Below the pieces are notes generated by a model that saw only the letters and a list, made by a program, of their open reading frames with translations, was not told where the DNA came from and searched no databases. A DNA stretch of 64,000 nt from Gilliamella sp. wkB108 (GTDB lineage: Bacteria > Pseudomonadota > Gammaproteobacteria > Enterobacterales > Orbaceae), in assembly GCF_001690195.1 (NCBI RefSeq), contig NZ_LZGM01000085.1:1-64000 (forward strand). Reading direction: 5' to 3'. Position numbers and translations under genes: made by a program. Shown here piece by piece: positions 56,731 to 64,000 of the stretch. How positions within the stretch are numbered: the first letter of the stretch is position 1; every line of letters begins with the position of its first letter.

Positions 56731-59559
56731 ATGATTACTGATCCCTCTGTTTTGTTAAGAAGATTAAATACGTATTGTGCAAAATCCCTTGAGGCAGCAG
56801 CAGGATTATGCCAAACGAGAGCTCATCATGAAATTACACTTGAACATTGGTTATTAAAGTTATTAGAACAGGGATCGGGTGATATTACAATCATTGTACG
56901 ACATTATCAGCTTGATATGGATAAGGTCTGGCAAGGATTACTTAACTATCTTGATGAATTACCACACACCATTAATAAAAAACCAAGTTTATCCTCATCA
57001 TTAATTGCCGTATTACAATCGGCATGGTTAAAAGCTTCATTAGAAGAACACGAAGATGTGATTCGTTCAGTGCATATTTTACAAGCATTACAAGAGATGC
57101 CACATTGCTTAAAAGCTCAAGAAGCATGGCCATTACTCAGTTTATCGGCTGTTTCATTACAAAAAATGCGCACAAAATTGGATGAAATATCAGACGAAAA
57201 TCCTAATAATCAATACGGTTATTATTCCGACGTTAATGATGATACTTCTGAACAATTAAAGAATGAATCAGAAACTAAAGCAGATACAACATCGGATAAA
57301 CAGATAAAAAAACAATCGATTGACGTTAAAAATGATAATAATAAGCAAGCTGCTTTACAAAAGCATCATCAGGCTGCACTTAGTCGCTTTACTGAAGATG
57401 TCACGGAAAAAGCCAAATCAGGCAAAATTGATCCCGTATTTGGACGAGATAGCGAAATTAGACAGATGATTGATATCTTATCTCGTCGTCGCAAAAATAA
57501 CCCTATCTTAGTCGGTGAACCAGGAGTAGGTAAAACAGCTCTGGTAGAAGGATTAGCGCTACGCATTGCTGAAGGTAATGTACCGACTAATCTTAAAAAT
57601 GTCACTATATTAACGCTTGATCTCGGTTTATTACAAGCCGGAGCTGGTGTAAAAGGCGAATTTGAACAAAGACTTAAAAATGTGATTGATGCTGTTCAAC
57701 AATCGCCAACCCCAATATTACTTTTTATTGATGAAGCACATACCATTATTGGCGCGGGTAATTCGGCAGGTGGTGCTGATGCTGCAAATTTATTAAAACC
57801 GGCATTAGCCAGAGGCGAGTTACGCACCATTGCCGCTACTACATGGTCTGAATATAAACAATATTTTGAAAAAGATGCTGCACTTGAACGTCGTTTTCAA
57901 ATGGTCAAGGTTGATGAACCTGATGATGAAAAAGCTAGTCTAATGCTAAGAGGATTAAAATCACGATACGCTAAACATCACGGGGTTCATATATCAGATG
58001 AAGCAGTCAAAACAGCTGTTTCACTCTCTCGTCGTTACATTAGTGGTCGCCAGCTACCAGACAAGGCTGTTGATCTTCTGGACACTGCATCGGCTCGTGT
58101 ACGAATGAGTCTTGATACGGTACCTGAATCAATCACCAAGCTTGAGTCAAAAATCGACTCACTTACAATTGAAAAAGATGCAATTAAAGCAGATTTAGCT
58201 TTGGGTGAATGTTCATCAACAGATCGTATAACAGAAATTGATCTGCAGTTAAATGAATTACAAAAGAAATTAGCTTTTTTACAAACCCAGTTTGAGAAAG
58301 AAAAGAAACTGATTGAAACGTTAATTAAATTGCGAAAAAAACTAACATCAAAAGAAGATAAAAAAATATTTAAACAACTAACTGAAACACAGCAAAAATT
58401 AAGTCAATTACAAACAAGTTCACCTTTATTATCACTTGATGTCGATAGTCGTACCGTTTGTTCTGTCATTGCCGATTGGACAGGTGTTCCATTAGAGAGC
58501 TTATTAAAAGATGAACAAAGTCACTTATTAGAACTTGAAAATGATTTGCGCCAACGCGTAGTCGGTCAAGATAACGCGTTGTTTGAAATTGCTAAACGTA
58601 TTCGTGCTGCTAAAACAGGGCTAACTTCAGAAGATGCGCCTATCGGGGTATTTTTACTCGTTGGACCATCGGGTGTAGGTAAAACCGAAACCGCTCTAGC
58701 TTTAGCGGATACCTTATTTGGTGGTGAACAATCTCTTGTCACTATAAATATGTCGGAGTATCAGGAATCACACACTGTATCTCAATTGAAAGGATCTCCT
58801 CCGGGGTATGTAGGTTATGGACAAGGGGGCGTATTAACTGAGGCGGTTAGAAAAAGGCCTTATAGTGTAGTACTTTTAGACGAAGTCGAAAAAGCACATC
58901 GCGATGTACTTAACTTATTTTATCAAGTATTTGATCGTGGATTTATGCGTGACGGGGAAGGTCGTGAAATTGATTTTCGTAATACACTCATCCTCATGAC
59001 GTCTAACTTAGGTAGCGATGAACTCATGGCACTTTTTGATGAAATGCCAGATGCTAGTGTTACGACCCAACATGAGTTGTTGCGTCCAATTATCCGAGAG
59101 CATTTCCAACCAGCACTACTAGCACGATTCCAAACGGTTATTTTCACGCCACTGGCTGATGATGCATTACGCAAAATTGTTGAGATGAAATTGAATAAAG
59201 TTGCCTCACGATTACAAAAACATTACAAAATACAATTTAATGTTGGGGAACAACTTTATGATCAACTTGTTGCAGCTTGTTTATTGCCTGATACTGGCGC
59301 AAGAAACATCGACAGTATTTTGAATCAACAGATTTTACCTGTTGTATCTAACCTACTATTACAAAGAGTGAATAGTGACACTACAGAAACTCAAACATTG
59401 ATACTCGATTTTAATGAAACTGACGGTATTGTATTGGAATGGGCGACGCAAGCAAAGTTAAAAGCAGCAACAAAAGAGAAAAAAATACCTAAAAAAGCAG
59501 AAGTAAAAACTAAATCAACTAAAACAACAAAGCATAATAAAGACAAAAGTAAAAAATAA
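56731..59559 (+). CDS. clpV: T6SS sheath-recycling AAA+ ATPase ClpV (TssH)
   Basis: ClpV disassembles the contracted TssBC sheath. It has 942 residues. The N-terminal Clp repeat domain (about 1-160) is followed by a variable acidic/lysine stretch (about 160-215) and two AAA+ modules: GEPGVGKTALVEGLAL with LLFIDEAHTIIGAG, and VGPSGVGKTETALALA with VVLLDEVEKAH. The middle coiled-coil domain (about 465-565) is present. The C-terminus ends in a Lys-rich tail of about 30 residues. ATG 56731 is chosen: AAAGGA is 6 bases upstream; ATG 56716 lacks a suitable site. Confidence 0.95.
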   Translation: MITDPSVLLRRLNTYCAKSLEAAAGLCQTRAHHEITLEHWLLKLLEQGSGDITIIVRHYQLDMDKVWQGLLNYLDELPHTINKKPSLSSSLIAVLQSAWLKASLEEHEDVIRSVHILQALQEMPHCLKAQEAWPLLSLSAVSLQKMRTKLDEISDENPNNQYGYYSDVNDDTSEQLKNESETKADTTSDKQIKKQSIDVKNDNNKQAALQKHHQAALSRFTEDVTEKAKSGKIDPVFGRDSEIRQMIDILSRRRKNNPILVGEPGVGKTALVEGLALRIAEGNVPTNLKNVTILTLDLGLLQAGAGVKGEFEQRLKNVIDAVQQSPTPILLFIDEAHTIIGAGNSAGGADAANLLKPALARGELRTIAATTWSEYKQYFEKDAALERRFQMVKVDEPDDEKASLMLRGLKSRYAKHHGVHISDEAVKTAVSLSRRYISGRQLPDKAVDLLDTASARVRMSLDTVPESITKLESKIDSLTIEKDAIKADLALGECSSTDRITEIDLQLNELQKKLAFLQTQFEKEKKLIETLIKLRKKLTSKEDKKIFKQLTETQQKLSQLQTSSPLLSLDVDSRTVCSVIADWTGVPLESLLKDEQSHLLELENDLRQRVVGQDNALFEIAKRIRAAKTGLTSEDAPIGVFLLVGPSGVGKTETALALADTLFGGEQSLVTINMSEYQESHTVSQLKGSPPGYVGYGQGGVLTEAVRKRPYSVVLLDEVEKAHRDVLNLFYQVFDRGFMRDGEGREIDFRNTLILMTSNLGSDELMALFDEMPDASVTTQHELLRPIIREHFQPALLARFQTVIFTPLADDALRKIVEMKLNKVASRLQKHYKIQFNVGEQLYDQLVAACLLPDTGARNIDSILNQQILPVVSNLLLQRVNSDTTETQTLILDFNETDGIVLEWATQAKLKAATKEKKIPKKAEVKTKSTKTTKHNKDKSKK

Positions 59560-60161
59560 AAAAATAGCAGTAAAAAATAAGATTAAATAGAAAAGTGGGA
59601 GGAGAGGGAGATATGGCTAACGCTTATCCCTCTTTATAAGATAACTAAAGTATCGTTCAAGTTTTGAATCCAGTTTGATCGGGCTAATGTACTCATTATT
59701 TACTAAAGTCTCGGTGAAACAAGGAAGATAAAAAAACAAAATGATAAGAAATTGAACATGACTGAATATCAAGTTAGGTTTTGAACATTGATGTTAAGGA
59801 TCTGAATTACCTATGGTAAGGGTAGTTAAGCTAAAAAAGTACACTACTTACCCTACTATAAAGATTGTTTTTATTTAATTAGACCAAGTAATTACATAAA
59901 ACGATTAAGGTATCATCGACAGGCTTGCATTTGTTACTAAATGAAAATGTCATTACTTAAATAGCAATTCTAAAGATTTTGTGATGTACAAAAGTTAGAT
60001 ATGTAGACAAAGCAATCAATAAATTGATTTTTAGAGAAAATAAAAAGATATAGAGCTAAAAACAAACAGACAAGTCAAGATTATGTCTGACCTAATTTGA
60101 TTATTAAGCTATAGAAAATAAGAAAGTTAATAATAAGAATAAACAACAGGGGAATAAAACA
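59560..60161. other. 600-bp gap between clpV and PAAR gene
   Basis: No open frame longer than a few dozen codons is seen on either strand. A weak hairpin (GAGGGA 59604-59609 and TCCCTC 59627-59632, then TTTAT) may end the clpV transcript. In related T6SS loci this interval usually holds vgrG and effector/immunity genes, but none can be recognised here. Confidence 0.6.
59604..59637 (+). terminator. Weak candidate terminator after clpV
   Basis: A 6-bp stem with a 17-base loop is followed by TTTAT. Only a candidate. Confidence 0.35.
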
Positions 60162-60428
60162 ATGGGTAGAAACGTTGTTCGCTTAGGTGATCCGACAACG
60201 CATGGCGGAATGGTGATTTCGGTTTCTTCAACGACAACAATTGAAGGCAAACTTGTCGCATTAATTGGTGATCTAGTGAGTTGTCCTATACAAGGTCATG
60301 GTGTCAATAAAATCATAGAAGCGTCTCAAACTTGTTTCTCAGATAATAAAGCTGTGGTTATTGATCAGTGTTTATGCGCGTGTGGCTGTAAAGTTATTTC
60401 CACCATTGGCAGTGCAGAATTGGAGTAA
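60162..60428 (+). CDS. PAAR-domain T6SS spike tip protein
   Basis: This is an 88-residue protein of the PAAR family that caps the VgrG spike. The repeats begin MGRNVVRLGDPTTHGGMVISVS and continue LVALIGDLVSCPIQGHGVNKIIEAS, with CACGCKVISTIGSAELE at the end. The zinc-binding His and Cys pattern is present. It has no C-terminal toxin extension, so it is a plain tip. AGGGG precedes the ATG. The next gene starts 4 bp downstream. Confidence 0.93.
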   Translation: MGRNVVRLGDPTTHGGMVISVSSTTTIEGKLVALIGDLVSCPIQGHGVNKIIEASQTCFSDNKAVVIDQCLCACGCKVISTIGSAELE

Positions 60429-60432
60429 TAGC

Positions 60433-61566
60433 ATGTCATGGCCTAAACCTAATGTGATTAACACACTAAAACCACCCGTTAAAATACATCGTGGTCGTTG
60501 GGTGCTGTTTTTTATCATATTAATACTTATAACCGCTATTTTGCTTGCACTCATGTGGCCGGATAATAACTTTATTTCGCAGTGGACATTTTGGGTTGGT
60601 GTGCTTTTTATTCCAACTGTGATTAGTGGTATTGTCGTTAGTGTTCGATTATATCTGTATGGCTTGGCGCAAGAAGAGTATGAAATATGGGAACAAGAAC
60701 AAAACCATATTGAACATAATTGGCAAGAATGGGCTATGCAATCATTAATGGTACTTGATAGTTTTTACAAAGTACCAAATCAAATAAGCACCCAAAAACT
60801 ATTATTGGATAGTCCCAATCAGATTGTACAACTTAATAATTCATTAATATTTGATGAAAAATATACCTTTAAAGATTATGCAGAGGATCTGTTATTTTCT
60901 CTGCGAGAGGTTTTATCAGCGATACCTAAAACCGAAGTAATCGATATCACTGTTTATTCATCACCAGAATCTTTCACTTATATTGATGATGATATTAATA
61001 ACGCTTATCGCTCAGCAGAAATACTTCAACCTTATAAGCTTTATCATCAAATAGTTTCTCGTACCAACATCGAAAAATTAGCAGAGTTGTATGATACACC
61101 TCAGTCATCTTTACAATTAATCGTTATCAATAACTTTATTTCATCAGGATCAGCTTTCTTGTGTGCCTTGTTATTGACCGATAAACAGCATTATCAGGAG
61201 TTGGCGATTGATATTGCCAAAAGTGAAATTCTTCGACCAATGATAACGGATAATTTACTAACCGGTGTGAATCAAATGGTTGAAATGCAACCAGCAATAA
61301 ATGATGTAAAACAACTTTGGTTTGCTAATTTGAATGCTGAACAAGAAGTCGATATAAACAAATTGTTAGCTGACCAAAAAATTTCACCTGATCAGTTATA
61401 TAAACTGGAAAGTATCGTGGGTAATCAAACAGAACTTTCTTATTGGCTATCGTTGGCACTCGGATGCGAAATGATAACACAAACCCAAAAAAATAATTTA
61501 ATTACAGCAATGAGCCAAAATCAATGGTTATTTTCTGTTGTGACAACAGTTAGTAGGGAGTCGTAA
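60433..61566 (+). CDS. Unrecognised T6SS-locus inner-membrane protein
   Basis: This 377-residue protein has two N-terminal transmembrane helices (about 23-42 WVLFFIILILITAILLALMW and 53-75 FWVGVLFIPTVISGIVVSVRL), followed by a cytoplasmic or periplasmic domain of 300 residues. I recognise no enzyme motif. The position between PAAR and tssM, with a 4-bp gap before and an immediate start of tssM after (stop TAA abuts ATG), points to a role in the T6SS membrane complex. A longer frame from 60361 overlaps the PAAR gene and is rejected: GGAG is 7 bases before ATG 60433. No function is proposed. Confidence 0.75.
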   Translation: MSWPKPNVINTLKPPVKIHRGRWVLFFIILILITAILLALMWPDNNFISQWTFWVGVLFIPTVISGIVVSVRLYLYGLAQEEYEIWEQEQNHIEHNWQEWAMQSLMVLDSFYKVPNQISTQKLLLDSPNQIVQLNNSLIFDEKYTFKDYAEDLLFSLREVLSAIPKTEVIDITVYSSPESFTYIDDDINNAYRSAEILQPYKLYHQIVSRTNIEKLAELYDTPQSSLQLIVINNFISSGSAFLCALLLTDKQHYQELAIDIAKSEILRPMITDNLLTGVNQMVEMQPAINDVKQLWFANLNAEQEVDINKLLADQKISPDQLYKLESIVGNQTELSYWLSLALGCEMITQTQKNNLITAMSQNQWLFSVVTTVSRES

Positions 61567-64000
61567 ATGAAAAATAAATGGAAACGGATTGGATTAATTT
61601 TCATTATATTATTGGGTGCGCTACTATTGACAGTAGGACTCATATTTTGGGGAACACAGTTAGGTTATGTCACAGCTAAAGAGAAAATCTCGATTTGGTT
61701 GCAAGGGATGTTATTTTTATTAGGATTATTATTAACACCTATTATTATAACTAACGCTCGTAAAGTATGGGCAAAAGATAAAGCAAAACAGGAATCCCTA
61801 AACCCAGAAGAAAAGAAAAAAGCAGAAAAACCGATTCCGTTTTCCGAATTTTTGGCGATTAAAAAACAGTGCAAATATCGAGCAGGTCTATTTTGGCGTT
61901 ATAAGATCCGAAAATGTCTTGTATATGGTGCATCTTCTGATGTCGAATCTTTATTCCCTCTTTTACAACAAGATTTATGGCAGTTTTGTGATGAAACGTT
62001 AATGATATATGGTGGTGATCTCCAAAGTGAAATAAATACCCCATGGCTACAAGTGTTAAAAAAACAATTTTCTCGTTGCTTGCCTTTTTTACGTAAACCA
62101 ATTGATGCCATAATTTGGATCGTCCCTAAAAACTATTTAGACAATAATCGTCAGCAACAATTATTAGTTGAAAAAGCTATATTACAACTACAAGCTCGCA
62201 ATAAAGTATTAAATTGGTCAGCACCCGTTTATTTAGTATCTGGATATGGTAGTGAATGGTCACAAAAAGGACGAATGGAACAGAGTGTAGGTCTGGTATT
62301 TCCTACATTAAAAAAAGAAACAATGGAATCGATTGTTTTATCCCTTAATCAACTAGCCAGAGAGTGTAGTAAACGAGGTGTACAACAGATAAAAGAAAAC
62401 TCGCATTATGCCTTTTTACTTAAATTAAGTCAGGACTTAGTTAAACGTGACATCATTAATATTAAACGTTACTTAACTTCATTGATATCATTTCCTCATT
62501 CTCCACGCGTTCGTGGACTGTTTTTTATGCCTCATCAGTTTCCGTCACTTGAGGAAAAACAGCTTTTTGAAAATTATCTCCCAATGACGCCAACATGGCA
62601 GACAATTAGTGATGATGCAAAATTACAATCAGGACGACGCATGGGCATTCAATGGGCAACAGTGTCTTGCTATGCTTTATTTGGAAGCATGGTAATGCTA
62701 GGTTGCGCTTTATTAACTTCATATTACCGTAATGCCTCACTGATTGATGACAGTATTGAACTTATTCAACAAGCTGATAGTTCTGTTGACAAAGATTATA
62801 CAGCTCGATTAGAAATACAATATCAATTACAACAACGATTAGAGCAGCTCTTATATCGTCAGCAAAACGGCGCACCTTTATCTTATCGCTTTGGGTTAAA
62901 TCATAATGACGAATTATTAAATAAATTATGGCTAAGTTATCGCACTACCAATTCTCGAAATATTGCGACACCTTTTTATAACTTGATGACTGACTACTTA
63001 ACCTTAATGACTAAATTGCCTCCTGACAGTCCTAAACGTATAAAATTGGTCGATTCGGCATATGATGTACTAAAAGCGTATTTGATGATGAGTCATCCGG
63101 ACAAGAGTGATGGCGTATACTTAAGTCAATTTGCCGCAAAAATTTGGCAATCCCCAGAAGGTATTAGTAATGGTGATTGGCAAAGATTAATGCCAGATTT
63201 AGTTCGTTTTTGGGGGCAAATGCTCAATTTACATCCTAATTGGGCGCAGCAAGGTGATGTGCGTTTAGTTAAAGATGCTCGTCAAGTTTTAATCAATAAA
63301 ATTGGGGTACAAAATGCGGTTAACACGCTTTATTTAGAAATGATTCAACGTGCTAGCCAACATTATGCAAATCTAAATCTCAACCAATTACTTGAAGGAT
63401 TAGATAGTCGTTTACTCTTCTCCAGTGAAGTGGAGATACCGGGTGTATATACCCGTAAAGCATGGGAAGATACCATAAAAGATGATATTGACGAAGTCGC
63501 TAAATCACGTCAAGAACAAATTGACTGGGTATTAAGTGATGGTGAAAATACGTTAACTTCATCAATTTCACCGGAAGTATTGAAACAACAGATTACTGAA
63601 CGCTATTTTAGTGAATATAGTGCCGCATGGTTACACTTTTTAAATACAATTCAGTGGCATCAGGTAGATAATATTTCAGATGTTATTGAACAATTAACCT
63701 TACTGGCTGATACACGGCAATCTCCTTTAATTGCCTTAATGAATGTGGTGAAGTATCAATCTGAGGTAGCTTATACTGGTGGTGGTTTGTCGGATAATTT
63801 GATCCGTTCAGCAAAAGAACTTATGGGCAATAAATCGCAAACAGGATTAACAAAAAATAACGAAGCGTCAGGACCGTTGACTGCGACATTTTTACCATTA
63901 ACTAGTTTACTTAAAAACGACAACACCAATGGACTTACTTTACAAACCTATCTATTACGAGTAACACAAGTCCGTTTAAAATTACAAAATGTCACCAACA
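61567..64000 (+). CDS. tssM: T6SS membrane-complex protein TssM (IcmF), 3' truncated by window edge
   Basis: TssM spans the inner membrane and periplasm and anchors the secretion channel. The frame is open from ATG 61567 (AGGGAG six bases upstream) to the window end, 811 codons. Two N-terminal helices (about 8-30 and 43-62) and a third near 362-388 (SCYALFGSMVMLGCALLTSYY region) match the family. The typical VEIPGVYTRKAWEDTI segment lies near residue 621. The position of the P-loop has VYGASSDVESLF, so the GxxxxGKT Walker A motif is missing. The C-terminal periplasmic domain and stop are outside the window. Confidence 0.92.
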   Translation, partial: MKNKWKRIGLIFIILLGALLLTVGLIFWGTQLGYVTAKEKISIWLQGMLFLLGLLLTPIIITNARKVWAKDKAKQESLNPEEKKKAEKPIPFSEFLAIKKQCKYRAGLFWRYKIRKCLVYGASSDVESLFPLLQQDLWQFCDETLMIYGGDLQSEINTPWLQVLKKQFSRCLPFLRKPIDAIIWIVPKNYLDNNRQQQLLVEKAILQLQARNKVLNWSAPVYLVSGYGSEWSQKGRMEQSVGLVFPTLKKETMESIVLSLNQLARECSKRGVQQIKENSHYAFLLKLSQDLVKRDIINIKRYLTSLISFPHSPRVRGLFFMPHQFPSLEEKQLFENYLPMTPTWQTISDDAKLQSGRRMGIQWATVSCYALFGSMVMLGCALLTSYYRNASLIDDSIELIQQADSSVDKDYTARLEIQYQLQQRLEQLLYRQQNGAPLSYRFGLNHNDELLNKLWLSYRTTNSRNIATPFYNLMTDYLTLMTKLPPDSPKRIKLVDSAYDVLKAYLMMSHPDKSDGVYLSQFAAKIWQSPEGISNGDWQRLMPDLVRFWGQMLNLHPNWAQQGDVRLVKDARQVLINKIGVQNAVNTLYLEMIQRASQHYANLNLNQLLEGLDSRLLFSSEVEIPGVYTRKAWEDTIKDDIDEVAKSRQEQIDWVLSDGENTLTSSISPEVLKQQITERYFSEYSAAWLHFLNTIQWHQVDNISDVIEQLTLLADTRQSPLIALMNVVKYQSEVAYTGGGLSDNLIRSAKELMGNKSQTGLTKNNEASGPLTATFLPLTSLLKNDNTNGLTLQTYLLRVTQVRLKLQNVTN

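Noticed and set aside
60361-61566. Start at 60361 for the protein before tssM
   Set aside because: It overlaps the PAAR gene by 68 bp, and a well-spaced GGAG supports ATG 60433.
61859-62111. Minus-strand frames inside tssM
   Set aside because: Antisense to the open tssM frame; no supporting signals.

Overview
The window looks like a chromosomal segment from an AT-rich gammaproteobacterium. The best guess is the Orbaceae, the insect-gut group that includes Gilliamella. This is inferred from low GC, Enterobacterales-like housekeeping genes (prfB-lysS, dnaK-dnaJ, ribF-ileS-lspA-ispH, ydbH-ynbE-ydbL, grcA), plant cell-wall sugar genes and a type VI secretion locus. No rRNA or tRNA gene was found, so the assignment rests on gene content only.

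Layout. 1-403 is the 3' end of a repeat-rich Pro/Thr/Glu protein. 526-3691 (minus) is macAB, a tripartite efflux pump. 3692-4878 is non-coding and carries a tandem repeat of about 245 bp related to IS30-type ends. 4879-11315 holds yfhL (plus) and then a minus-strand housekeeping block folE, ribF, ileS, lspA, ispH. polA follows on the plus strand. 14944-24122 (minus) is an eight-gene catabolic operon: FGGY kinase, fucose-isomerase-like protein, MFS transporter, acid-sugar dehydratase, SDR, N-acetylneuraminate-lyase-type aldolase, HbpS/GlcG-like protein and a LacI regulator. A palindromic LacI-type operator lies just upstream of its first gene. An IS30 transposase remnant sits between this operon and gltX.

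24901-34664 holds gltX, ydbH-ynbE-ydbL, asnB, satP and dnaK-dnaJ, the last behind a good sigma-32 promoter. 34720-36594 holds a decayed MarR-like fragment, grcA behind a near-consensus FNR box, and a DJ-1 family gene. 36913-39621 is a two-gene pectin-oligosaccharide module (GPH transporter plus GH105 hydrolase) preceded by a perfect CRP half-site pair. Then come ung-gntR (overlapping) and upp-uraA, a second tandem repeat cluster of 182 bp units, lysS and prfB (with the programmed +1 frameshift), sodA, a VanW-domain gene and a glutamine-amidotransferase-like gene.

50172 to the window end is a type VI secretion locus on the plus strand: tssB, tssC, tssK, tssL, a TssM-like/OmpA fusion, hcp, clpV, a 600-bp gap, PAAR, an unrecognised membrane protein and the first 811 codons of tssM. 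No vgrG is present in the part seen. tssA, tssE, tssF, tssG and tssJ are not visible and may lie beyond the right edge.

The points most worth a second look are the unassigned sugar-acid operon with its operator, the three clusters of IS30-end-like repeats, and the T6SS gap where a vgrG/effector module would be expected. I did not find a clearly new kind of system.
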